Below are positions 7,514-15,032 of a stretch of 17,079 nt of DNA, piece after piece. The number at the start of each line of letters is the position of its first letter. Within the stretch, counting starts at the first letter, position 1. Position numbers and translations under genes: made by a program. The notes beneath the pieces were generated by a model. The model did no database searches. It was given only the letters and a program-made list of their open reading frames with translations, and was not told where the DNA came from. Origin of the DNA: Bacteroidales bacterium UBA1736 (lineage in GTDB: Bacteria; Bacteroidota; Bacteroidia; Bacteroidales; UBA932); NCBI GenBank assembly GCA_002315825.1, contig DCIC01000054.1:1-17079 (forward strand), given 5' to 3'.

Positions 7514-8365
7514 ATGAAGAGAATACTATTACTTTCTGCCGTACTATTGATTTCCTATACAGCTTTTGCCGGAAAGATTATTACTGACAGTGTTCACAGT
7601 AAAATATTGAACTCGGATGTAAAGTTCAATGTTTATCTTCCGAATGGATTTGAAAATACGGACAAGTTGTATCCCGTTGTCTACCTGCTTCACGGATTGA
7701 GTGACGACCAGGATGCCTGGAGGGACAAAGGCCGTATGCAACTTGTAGCCGATGAGCTTATTGAGTCGGGAGAAGCTGAAGAGATGGTGATAATTATGCC
7801 TGCAGCCGGAGATGCGGACATTCACAATACTCCTTGCGGATATTTTAATGTGAAGGGATGGAATTATGAAGACTTTTTCTTCAATGAGTTTATGCCCGAG
7901 GTTGAGAGCCGCTACAGATGCATCTCTGACAAAGGTCATCGTGCCGTTATGGGGCTCTCAATGGGCGGAGGTGGCAGCACTGTCTATTGCCAGCGTCATC
8001 CTGAGGTGTTCTCAAGCTGCTATGCTATGAGTGCGTGGCTCTCGAACAAGGATATGGGAGTCAGTTTTGACGAATCGGTAAAGGATAAGTTATTTGATAC
8101 TTGTATGTCTGTCAATGAGCATTCTCCCTATGATTATCTTCTCAATGCTGACGAGGATGTCATCAGAGGATTGAAAACTGTAGAATGGTTCTTTGACTGC
8201 GGCGATGACGACGGACTTCTCCCTCTGTCAGTTGAGCTTCATTTCCTTATGCAGAAGAAGGGTATTAAGCATGAATTCAGAGTTCACAATGGTGCCCACA
8301 CCTGGGAGTATTGGCATCTTGCTTTACGCGATGCCCTTCCTTTTGCTTCCCGCAATTTTGATTAA
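7514..8365 (+). CDS. secreted serine esterase, FrmB/esterase D type
   Basis: A 283-residue protein with a Sec signal peptide ending near AFAG (residues 17-20) and a single alpha/beta hydrolase domain. Visible features are the oxyanion region YLLHGLSDDQDAW (57-69), nucleophile elbow GLSMGG (Ser149), acidic segment CGDDDG (Asp231-233, one of which is the likely catalytic acid) and His262 in GAHTWEYW. It is a paralogue of the esterase at 2129-3310 but lacks its N-terminal E-set domain. It starts 24 bases after the rhamnosidase stop, so an envelope or extracellular role in removing ester groups from the same glycan is plausible. The substrate cannot be read from the sequence. Confidence 0.9.
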   Translation: MKRILLLSAVLLISYTAFAGKIITDSVHSKILNSDVKFNVYLPNGFENTDKLYPVVYLLHGLSDDQDAWRDKGRMQLVADELIESGEAEEMVIIMPAAGDADIHNTPCGYFNVKGWNYEDFFFNEFMPEVESRYRCISDKGHRAVMGLSMGGGGSTVYCQRHPEVFSSCYAMSAWLSNKDMGVSFDESVKDKLFDTCMSVNEHSPYDYLLNADEDVIRGLKTVEWFFDCGDDDGLLPLSVELHFLMQKKGIKHEFRVHNGAHTWEYWHLALRDALPFASRNFD

Positions 8366-8387
8366 TGGATAATATCTGCTAATTTCG
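8357..8387 (+). promoter_or_regulatory. possible internal promoter before the kinase gene
   Basis: TTTG (8357-8360, in the last codons of the esterase) is followed after exactly 19 bases by TAATTTCG (8380-8387), one base from the TAnnTTTG consensus. The box ends only 8 bases before the ATG at 8396, so a transcript from here would have almost no leader. It could be chance in AT-rich DNA. Confidence 0.3.
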
Positions 8388-8395
8388 TAACCATT

Positions 8396-9256
8396 ATGAC
8401 AGAAAAAGATGCTATAATAGTTGATTTGAATGATTGGACCCTGTCAGGGGGAGGTGCCCAGGGGGACAGTTATTTCCACAAGGAGGATAAGAATCTACTC
8501 CTCAAATTGTATAATCCCGGTTATCGTGTCAAAGAAATCATTGACGAGATCGAATTGACGGAAGAGATTATCAGAGCCGGTGTGCCTTGCCCCGCAGTCG
8601 GACAGCTCGTCAGCTGCGAAGGGAGATATGGAATTACTTTCAGAAGGATACTTAATAAAGTATCCTATTGTAAGGCTATCTCAAATGAACCTTCCCGTCT
8701 GAAGGAGTTTGCAGACAGACTTGCCGATATCGGGAAGGATCTGCATTCACGTTCCAGTGTTGGCTTCAAATTCAAGAGTGCAGCGGATTATTACGAAGAT
8801 ATCTACAATGAACATGACTTCAATCTCGATGAGATTGAAGCAGATTGTATCCGCAAATCACTTGAGATTGTCCGTCGGGATGAGACAAAGACTCTGCTCC
8901 ACGGAGATTTCCATTATGGGAATGTGATTACGGACGGTGAGAAGGATTATTTCATCGATCTGGGATCATTTACCTACGGCAACTATTTGTTCGACATCTC
9001 GATGCTCTATTACTGCACGATTCTTCTTCCCGATCATATTATCGAGGATATGTTTCATATTACAAAGCAGCAGTCAGCCCAGTACTGGGAGCTTTTCAAG
9101 GAAAGGTACTTTGGAGCAGATCGTCCATCCGATGAAGAGCTTGAAGTGATGATGGCACCCTATTGTGCTCTCCGCACACTATTTGTCGAGAAAGACCGGG
9201 AAAAGATTCCTTATATGTCCTACCTTCGCAAACATTATTATACATTGTTGAAATAG
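8396..9256 (+). CDS. APH-fold small-molecule kinase (TIGR02172-like)
   Basis: A 286-residue cytoplasmic protein of the aminoglycoside phosphotransferase/choline kinase superfamily. Lys37 in LLLKLY is the likely ATP-binding lysine. The catalytic loop is LHGDFHYGN (Asp171, Asn176) and the metal-binding motif is FIDLG (Asp188), followed by a conserved Asp200 in LFDIS. It resembles the TIGR02172 kinase set first noted as a paralogous family in Fibrobacter succinogenes. The substrate is unknown: a sugar, amino sugar, amino alcohol or glycated amine are all possible. Nothing nearby indicates antibiotic resistance. The gap from the esterase is 30 bases and the next gene begins 7 bases after its stop. 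Confidence 0.85.
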   Translation: MTEKDAIIVDLNDWTLSGGGAQGDSYFHKEDKNLLLKLYNPGYRVKEIIDEIELTEEIIRAGVPCPAVGQLVSCEGRYGITFRRILNKVSYCKAISNEPSRLKEFADRLADIGKDLHSRSSVGFKFKSAADYYEDIYNEHDFNLDEIEADCIRKSLEIVRRDETKTLLHGDFHYGNVITDGEKDYFIDLGSFTYGNYLFDISMLYYCTILLPDHIIEDMFHITKQQSAQYWELFKERYFGADRPSDEELEVMMAPYCALRTLFVEKDREKIPYMSYLRKHYYTLLK

Positions 9257-9263
9257 GGCGGTA

Positions 9264-9875
9264 ATGAAAAAAGGATTGGTGACATCTTCCATTTTCGCTG
9301 GTATCTGTATTGGGGTGGCCGGTTTTGGATTTCTCGCGGAGAAGTCGGTAGGGATGTTTTTATTTATTTTCGGACTTGCGGCTGTTGTCAGTTACAAGTT
9401 GAAGCTTTATACCGGTACGGCCGGGTTTATCTCGGGAGTCAAAGAGCTTGGCAATCTTGGGATTATCCTCGTCGGCAATCTTATCGGCTGTCTTTGCGTG
9501 TCGCTTTTGTCACGTTGCAGTGCGATGAATTTGCAACAGACCGCTCAATCTTTGCTTGAGTCCAGGCTTTCTCTCGGATGGTGGAAATGCGGATTCCTGT
9601 CCATAGGTTGTGGAATGCTGATGTCAGCTGCCGTTACTTTTGCACGAAGAGGTAAGGAATTCGGCAATTGGATTCCTCTCATTTTTGCTGTGCCTCTGTT
9701 TATCCATTGCGGATTTCCTCACTGTGTGGCCGATGCCTTCTATTATATGACTTGCCCGCTCAGTTTTCTTGGCGCTAATTGCATACCTGTTTTCATCTTA
9801 TATGTGTCAATAGTTGTAGGAAATTTCCTCGGATGCAATATTTGGAGGGTTCTTGTTGATAAGGAAAGTTTTTGA
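9264..9875 (+). CDS. compact formate/nitrite-transporter-like channel
   Basis: A 203-residue membrane protein with six likely transmembrane segments (about 8-28, 30-46, 63-85, 105-127, 136-158 and 170-193). The motif GFPHCVADAFYY (150-161) matches the FNT family's central-histidine motif (His153), and KLYTGTAG (47-54) matches the pore-lining loop of the first half. FNT channels conduct formate, nitrite, hydrosulfide or other small anions across the inner membrane. FNT proteins are usually about 250-280 residues; here the core is kept while the N- and C-terminal cytoplasmic extensions are nearly absent. The start lies 7 bases after the kinase stop. I am fairly sure of the family; the ion is not predictable. 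Confidence 0.8.
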   Translation: MKKGLVTSSIFAGICIGVAGFGFLAEKSVGMFLFIFGLAAVVSYKLKLYTGTAGFISGVKELGNLGIILVGNLIGCLCVSLLSRCSAMNLQQTAQSLLESRLSLGWWKCGFLSIGCGMLMSAAVTFARRGKEFGNWIPLIFAVPLFIHCGFPHCVADAFYYMTCPLSFLGANCIPVFILYVSIVVGNFLGCNIWRVLVDKESF

Positions 9876-9879
9876 TCAG

Positions 9880-10374
9880 GTGATACGAAAAGCAGACATA
9901 GATGACATTCCCTCTATCCGCGGAATGGCCTCAATTGTATTCCCCGAGACATACAAAAGTATAATATCTTCGGAGCAGATAGAATTCATGATGGATATGA
10001 TGTATTCTGAAGAGAGTATCACCCGTCAGATGAATGAAGATAAGGTTATTTATTATCTTATTGAAGATCAGGGGTATGTATCTTTCTCTCGAGAGGGACG
10101 CACTGACGATGGACGGGAGCTTTATCATCTGGACAAATTGTATGTTCTTCCCGCATTTCAGGGACAGGGACTAGGAAGAGAGCTCTTTGAGAAGGTCCTC
10201 AGTGAGGTGCGTTCTATTTCTGGGGGGGATTCCAGGATAGAACTCAATGTAAACAGGAAAAATCCTGCTGTATCCTTCTATGAGCGTATGGGTATGACCA
10301 AGGCCAGAAGCGGGGATTTCCCTATCGGAAAGGGCTTCTATATGAATGATTATATAATGGCTATCGATTTGTAG
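9880..10374 (+). CDS. GNAT-family N-acetyltransferase
   Basis: A 164-residue cytoplasmic acetyltransferase. I placed the start at the GTG at 9880, four bases after the FNT stop. This gives the typical GNAT beginning MIRKADIDDIP, and an AAGGAAA ribosome-binding-like stretch lies just upstream (about 9861-9867). A TTG at 9853 would add nine residues that do not look GNAT-like and would overlap the FNT gene. The acetyl-CoA pyrophosphate loop is QGQGLGRE (94-101), preceded by LDKLYVLP, and the second motif is NRKNPAVSFYERMGM (125-139). It would move an acetyl group to an amine of an unknown small molecule or protein. Its stop is 3 bases before menG. Confidence 0.85.
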   Translation: MIRKADIDDIPSIRGMASIVFPETYKSIISSEQIEFMMDMMYSEESITRQMNEDKVIYYLIEDQGYVSFSREGRTDDGRELYHLDKLYVLPAFQGQGLGRELFEKVLSEVRSISGGDSRIELNVNRKNPAVSFYERMGMTKARSGDFPIGKGFYMNDYIMAIDL

Positions 10375-10377
10375 TCT

Positions 10378-11097
10378 ATGCGCGGTCCAAAGGCTGATAA
10401 GGTTGAGAAGATGTTTGATTCCATAGCCGTTGACTATGATTATCTCAATCATCTTTTTTCTCTTAATATTGACAAGACCTGGCGCCGCCGTGCGCTGAAG
10501 CATATTGTGGACCCGCACAAAGTTCAGTCCATTCTGGATGTAGCTTGCGGGACCGGGGATTTCAGTATTGAGATTTCAAAACACGCCAATCCTTCCACTA
10601 TTGTCCAGGGCCTTGATCTGTCGTCTTCAATGCTCTCCGTGATGTCCACCAAAATTGCATCCCTCGGCCTTCAGGATCGAATTGCCCCAAGGCAGGGGAA
10701 TTGCGAGGCTATGGATTATGATGACAACTGTTTTGATGTTGTCACAATAGGCTTCGGGATTCGCAATTTTGAGAATCGTGAGAAAGCTCTCAGCGAGATT
10801 CTGAGGGTCCTCAAGCCTGGAGGGAAGCTCGTGATTCTGGAGCTGTCCATTCCTTCGATTCCCCTTATCCGTGGATTGTATTTGTTATATTTTCGGCGTA
10901 TTCTTCCTTTTGTAGGTGGAAAGATTTCAGGAGATGTAGCTGCGTATCGTTATCTGCCCGCATCTGTTATTAATTTTCCGCCAAAGGAGGAGTGGATGGC
11001 TGTTATGTCCGGATGCGGATATGATGAAGTGAGTCACAAAGCTTTTTCCTTGGGTATTTGCCGTATGTATGTAGGTAAAAAGCCGTTGCCTGCTTAG
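10378..11097 (+). CDS. menG: demethylmenaquinone methyltransferase (MenG/UbiE)
   Basis: A 239-residue SAM-dependent C-methyltransferase that adds the ring methyl group in the last step of menaquinone synthesis. Family marks are the N-terminal YDYLNHLFSLNIDKTWRR (20-37), SAM motif I LDVACGTGDF (53-62), the GFGIRNFENREKAL segment and the motif LKPGGKLVILE. Length is normal. A membrane-associated role next to the respiratory chain is expected. It is the last gene of the co-directional run that begins at 5693 and ends 19 bases from the convergent lipoprotein gene. I see no hairpin terminator in that gap. The link with the upstream genes is position only. Confidence 0.95.
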   Translation: MRGPKADKVEKMFDSIAVDYDYLNHLFSLNIDKTWRRRALKHIVDPHKVQSILDVACGTGDFSIEISKHANPSTIVQGLDLSSSMLSVMSTKIASLGLQDRIAPRQGNCEAMDYDDNCFDVVTIGFGIRNFENREKALSEILRVLKPGGKLVILELSIPSIPLIRGLYLLYFRRILPFVGGKISGDVAAYRYLPASVINFPPKEEWMAVMSGCGYDEVSHKAFSLGICRMYVGKKPLPA

Positions 11098-11116
11098 TCT
11101 TATAGGGACAGAGTGT

Positions 11117-12901
11117 CTACCAACCCCATCCTCCCGGACCGCCAGGACCTCCCTGTCCACCGCCCCCTTGGGTATTTCCGCCTTCGGAAGTATAAGTCTG
11201 TGCTGTGACGGTGCTTGAACTTCCACCGCTTGCGCTGCCTCCAACTGAAAGCAGGCCATTGAAATACGACTCGCCCCCGCTGACCTCAGCCGAGGTCTTG
11301 AGCGAATAAGTTTCGCCGCTTACAAGTGAAGGGGATGATAGATACAGTCCGGTGCCGCCGGAAGCCGGAGTCTTGAATGTGAATAATACTTTATCACCAT
11401 CGCACAGGCTGTATCTGGTGTTCTTGTTCCAGGAAGTGCTGATAATCGGCTGATTGACAGTAGAACCCTTTTCAATGCCGCCAATTGCAATGACATTGCC
11501 TCCCAGCAGGTAAAAGTTGTATCTGCTTTCGGTGTTTGCATCAATTGCTACCTCGGGATTGCCACATCCGATTGCAAATACGTTCCCTCCCTGGATAATC
11601 AGATTGCCGTTTGCGTCCAGTCCGTCATTCCCGGTCGAATAGGCATATATGACCCCGTCAGAGATGGTCATTGTTGATGCTGAGTTGATTGCATCATCAT
11701 TGGATGTAGCACTGATACGGCCACCGCTGATAAATATGGTTGACTTTGATTCGATTGCTTCGTGAGAACTTGCACTGACACTGACCTCCGAACCGGAGAT
11801 TTCTATTTTTCCGTCAAATTTAATTGCTTTCGCTGTGACCGAATTGCTTGAGTCATTGTATCTTCCGCTAGAGCCATAATTGGCGCCTGTAGCCTTCGCT
11901 GTCACAGTCCCTCCTTCGAAATAGCCATCTGCATCACCATTGATGCATTTGCATCCTTTGCCACTTGTGGTAACGCTCAAAGCGCCTCCTCTGATGACAA
12001 AGAGCTTGTCTGCTTTGATGCCGGCTGCTCCGGTAAGCTCCGAATCGATTTTTCCTGCGGAGGCTTTGTTTGTCAGTGTTATGTTTCCTCCCCCTATGAA
12101 CACCAGACTGTCAGAGGTAAAACACTTCTTGCCGGTCGCTGTGGATTCAAGAGTGACATTGACATTTCCTCCGGACACGACAATCGCATCTTTTCCTCTC
12201 ACACCGTGACCTTTTGAGGATGAGACTGTGACGTTTGACCCGGTCAGAAAACGTACGTAATCATCACTGGTGATGCCGGCTTTTCCTATTGCATTCACTT
12301 TCAGCGTTCCGCTCCCGGAGAATATGAGCTGACCTTCGCTGAAGACAGCCGCCTTCATATCTTCATCTGCAGTCTCTTCGGGATAATTGCCAGAATTGTT
12401 GACGTTGCCGTCAGAGATTGTGTTTGCCCCGCTGATAAGAATGAATGTCCGTTTCTTGCTTTGATTGTTGATGGCTGCACCCTTTGTGTTGGTAAGTGTC
12501 AATCCATTAAGCTCGATCGCTTGTTTTTTTGAACTGTATAGAGTGAATGATCCGTCATTTGAGGATCCGCTGAGGATATACTTCACTTTTTTGTCACCCG
12601 AATTTGTGGCCTTCACCCTTGCCCCGTCCGTTGTGATTTCCACACCTTCTATTTTTCCGCTGACGGTGGCCCCTGTATTTTTGTATGTGATAGATATGAT
12701 GCCGTCAAAAGTTGTGTTGGTGATGTTGTCTTCCGATGTGGCTTCGTCATCGATATTGACATTTGCATAACTGGGGTATGTTTCTTCAGGGGTATTTTCT
12801 TCCTGATTGGGGTCCTGTCCCTGATTGTTGTTCCAGGGCTCGACATTTTTGGTGCAAGCTGCGCAGATGATGCACAATGCGTACAATAAATACTTTTTCA
12901 C
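11117..12901 (-). CDS. Cthe_2159-type beta-helical carbohydrate-binding lipoprotein
   Basis: A 594-residue predicted lipoprotein starting with GTG. The signal peptide ends ICAAC (lipid cysteine 16), followed by a flexible Asn/Gln/Glu/Pro-rich linker (17-45). Residues ~60-480 are repeated beta-helix turns with GGN/GGR-x-x-x motifs, for example ISGGRISATSNDDAINSAST (391-410) and GNDGLDANGNLIIQGGN (424-440). This is the pattern of the Cthe_2159/DUF4353 family, whose Clostridium thermocellum founder binds polygalacturonate and calcium. A C-terminal beta region (~500-565) is followed by a glycine-rich tail that ends Trp-Gly-Trp. It probably sits on the cell surface or outer membrane and binds acidic polysaccharide such as pectin. 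No CotH or polyphosphate polymerase genes accompany it here. It is divergent from an amino-acid permease gene, and its 3' end converges on menG. Confidence 0.88.
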   Translation of the reverse strand: MKKYLLYALCIICAACTKNVEPWNNNQGQDPNQEENTPEETYPSYANVNIDDEATSEDNITNTTFDGIISITYKNTGATVSGKIEGVEITTDGARVKATNSGDKKVKYILSGSSNDGSFTLYSSKKQAIELNGLTLTNTKGAAINNQSKKRTFILISGANTISDGNVNNSGNYPEETADEDMKAAVFSEGQLIFSGSGTLKVNAIGKAGITSDDYVRFLTGSNVTVSSSKGHGVRGKDAIVVSGGNVNVTLESTATGKKCFTSDSLVFIGGGNITLTNKASAGKIDSELTGAAGIKADKLFVIRGGALSVTTSGKGCKCINGDADGYFEGGTVTAKATGANYGSSGRYNDSSNSVTAKAIKFDGKIEISGSEVSVSASSHEAIESKSTIFISGGRISATSNDDAINSASTMTISDGVIYAYSTGNDGLDANGNLIIQGGNVFAIGCGNPEVAIDANTESRYNFYLLGGNVIAIGGIEKGSTVNQPIISTSWNKNTRYSLCDGDKVLFTFKTPASGGTGLYLSSPSLVSGETYSLKTSAEVSGGESYFNGLLSVGGSASGGSSSTVTAQTYTSEGGNTQGGGGQGGPGGPGGWGW

Positions 12902-12928
12902 AATTATAAATGTTTTGTTCGTTTTTAT

Positions 12929-12954
12929 TTTAGTAAAGCGTTGTTTTTACTAAA
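12929..12954. promoter_or_regulatory. perfect inverted repeat, possible operator
   Basis: The arms TTTAGTAAA (12929-12937) and TTTACTAAA (12946-12954) are perfect reverse complements around an 8-base spacer. They lie in the 160-base gap between two divergent genes, 27 bases upstream of the lipoprotein GTG. Size and form suit a dimeric repressor site. A terminator is less likely because the arms are AT-rich and there is no gene end beside it. Confidence 0.45.
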
Positions 12955-13009
12955 TCAAATAGCGGGCCAAATTTTCGGAGAGGGATAGCATAGACTTTTC
13001 CTTTTTTTG

Positions 13010-13017
13010 TATTTTTG
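13010..13017 (+). promoter_or_regulatory. possible -7 promoter box for the permease gene
   Basis: TATTTTTG fits TAnnTTTG and ends 44 bases before the ATG at 13062. No TTTG is found 19 bases further upstream, and the surrounding DNA is T-rich, so a chance match is possible. Confidence 0.4.
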
Positions 13018-13061
13018 TAAAATACGCGTCAGTTTTTTCATATTTATTGAAATAATAATTT

Positions 13062-14528
13062 ATGGCACAGCAACTTGTTAGAGTATTGGGACTGAAGGAG
13101 TCCATCAGTATGACCATAGGAGCCGTCGTAGGTGTCGGTCTTTTTACCTGCGGCTCGTCGCAGGTGGGTATTGTAGGACCTTGGATTATTCTGCTTACTA
13201 TTGCCGGACTTCTCATATCCATTTGGCCTTGCCTCATTTATGGAGAGATGGGTGCCGCAATGCCTTGTGCCGGAGGTACATACAGCTTTGCCCGAAGGGG
13301 AATAGGAAGAGCTGTCGCAAACATCGCTGGATGGAATTATATCATTTCTTCCATTGCGATCGGAGCGGGGGAGTCGCTTGCTTTCGGTAACTACTTTGCG
13401 ATTCTGCTGCAGGAGTTGGGAATCAATGGGAGTTGGCTTGACCCCAGAGCTGCCGCCATTGTCCTCATCCTTGTATTCATTGTACTCAATTATTTTGGAA
13501 TCAAACAGTCCGGAAGGGCGCAGACAGGCTTTATCTTCTTCTTCTGGGCTTGTGCAATCAGTTGGTTCCTCTATATGATACCAAAGGTCCACGTAGAGTA
13601 TTTCGGCGGCATCGCAATGGATTCGCTGCCTCCATTCAGGGAAATGATGTACATTCTCGGTCTTGTCTGGTGGTGCTTTACCGGATTTGAGACGAGTGTC
13701 ACTATGGGAGGGGAGACCAAGTATCCGCAGTACACGATTCCTCGCGCTCTGAAGATTTCTATCTTCCTTGTGTTTGCTTGCAATGCCTTATTCCAGTGGT
13801 TTCTGGTGGGCCTTGTCCCTCACGAGTTCTACGGGACAATCGCTGTTGCTGACGCTCCTTATGCCGAGGGTCTGAGAGCTGCCGGATTTGTCGGTTTTCC
13901 TTTGATCCTTCTTTGCATAGGAATCTCAATCGGAGGTGATTTCTCCACTATCAACCCTTGCGTTGCAGCTCCCGCCCGCTATATCTATTCGATGGCTGAG
14001 GACAATGCTCTTCCCAAATTCTTTGGGAAAATTCATCCCAAATACAAGGTCCCTCACGTCGCCACTTTGCTTGTGGGAGCGGTAAACGTCGTCCTTATCC
14101 TCACCGGATCAATTGCTTACATCGCATCTGTGTCCCTTGTGTCTATGGCATTGTGCTATGTGATAGGATGCTTCTCTTATATCGGCCTCAAGAAGAGGTG
14201 GCCTCAGATTGACAGGCCATATAAAGCTCCGCTTGGTACTCTCGGCTCGGTGGTCAGCATTATTGTTATCACATTTGTCATCTCGTTTGCCGACAGAAGT
14301 GCGATTCTCACAACTGCGTGCATCACTGTGGTCAGCCTTTTTTATTGGTATCTCTTCTCAAGAAAGAAGGCTCTGCCTTTGCCGACCATTGAGGAAGAGG
14401 TGGGAACGTTCAAGGAGCCCAAAGAGGCTAAAATGAAGAAACTCAACAGACAATATCGTATCTGGACCTGGATTGCAGTCATTTCTTCCGTTGTGGCACT
14501 CTTGATTTATCTGATCCCGCTTCTGTAA
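13062..14528 (+). CDS. APC-family amino-acid permease
   Basis: A 488-residue inner-membrane transporter with about twelve hydrophobic segments, as usual for the amino acid-polyamine-organocation superfamily. The first helix carries the unwound substrate-binding motif GAVVGVGLFT (20-29), followed by YGEMGAAMPCAGGTYSFARR, the conserved loop after helix 2. Helix 6 has WWCFTGFET. The charged C-terminal part, near residue 425, holds an Arg-Lys/Glu-rich cytoplasmic stretch before a last helix. It would exchange or take up an amino acid or polyamine with protons; the substrate cannot be read off. The gene is 30 bases ahead of the phosphatase gene and divergent from the beta-helical lipoprotein, with which it may share regulation. 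Confidence 0.88.
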   Translation: MAQQLVRVLGLKESISMTIGAVVGVGLFTCGSSQVGIVGPWIILLTIAGLLISIWPCLIYGEMGAAMPCAGGTYSFARRGIGRAVANIAGWNYIISSIAIGAGESLAFGNYFAILLQELGINGSWLDPRAAAIVLILVFIVLNYFGIKQSGRAQTGFIFFFWACAISWFLYMIPKVHVEYFGGIAMDSLPPFREMMYILGLVWWCFTGFETSVTMGGETKYPQYTIPRALKISIFLVFACNALFQWFLVGLVPHEFYGTIAVADAPYAEGLRAAGFVGFPLILLCIGISIGGDFSTINPCVAAPARYIYSMAEDNALPKFFGKIHPKYKVPHVATLLVGAVNVVLILTGSIAYIASVSLVSMALCYVIGCFSYIGLKKRWPQIDRPYKAPLGTLGSVVSIIVITFVISFADRSAILTTACITVVSLFYWYLFSRKKALPLPTIEEEVGTFKEPKEAKMKKLNRQYRIWTWIAVISSVVALLIYLIPLL

Positions 14529-14558
14529 CCTTATACAATTCCGGGTATTTCTGTTGAT

Positions 14559-15020
14559 ATGAAGCGTATTCTTTTTGTCTGTCACGGCAATATATGCCGC
14601 AGCCCTATGGCAGAATTCATCCTCAAGGCTCTTGTTAAGGTCCGGGGGATGGAAGACTTGTACTATATAGAATCCGCTGCGGTCTCTGACGAAGAGTATG
14701 GCAATCCGATCTATCCACCCGCAAAAAGATGTCTTTCGCAACACGGTATCAAGTTCGACTCCTCGAAAACTGCCCGAACAATAACAATGGCTGATTACGA
14801 TAGGTTCGACCGTATCATCTGTATGGATCGCAGCAACCTTCGGTGGCTTTCTGGCATTATCGGAGATGACCCTGAGAAGAAGGTGCATCTGATGATGTCC
14901 TATACCGGCAGCGGCCGGGACGTGGCGGACCCCTGGTATTCCGGAGACTTTGAAACCACCTTTCAGGATATCCTTGCAGGGTGCGAGGCGATGCTTGACA
15001 ATTATGGAGATAACCATTGA
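14559..15020 (+). CDS. low-molecular-weight protein-tyrosine phosphatase
   Basis: A 153-residue cytoplasmic phosphatase. The P-loop CHGNICRS (Cys8, Arg14) follows the first beta strand at the N-terminus, and the general-acid motif DPWYSGD has Asp124. These are the full catalytic set of the LMW-PTP family (C-x5-R plus a distal DP). Members dephosphorylate protein tyrosine and often counteract BY-kinases that control capsule export, or act on protein arginine phosphate. No BY-kinase or capsule gene is adjacent. Length is typical. It lies 30 bases after the permease and 12 bases before the Y-family polymerase gene, so it is probably co-transcribed with the latter. Confidence 0.93.
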   Translation: MKRILFVCHGNICRSPMAEFILKALVKVRGMEDLYYIESAAVSDEEYGNPIYPPAKRCLSQHGIKFDSSKTARTITMADYDRFDRIICMDRSNLRWLSGIIGDDPEKKVHLMMSYTGSGRDVADPWYSGDFETTFQDILAGCEAMLDNYGDNH

Positions 15021-15032
15021 AAAGCTCCAACA

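Noticed and set aside
2129..8365. The two esterases as flanking repeats of a duplicated or transposed segment
   Set aside because: They share only family-level motifs, differ in domain content (one has an E-set domain), and show no nucleotide-level repeat or insertion boundaries.
8396..9256. Aminoglycoside resistance gene
   Set aside because: The fold is APH-like, but the sequence resembles the general TIGR02172 kinase set and no mobile element or other resistance gene is nearby.
11098..11116. Terminator between menG and the lipoprotein gene
   Set aside because: The 19-base gap holds no stem of useful length and no T-run on either strand.
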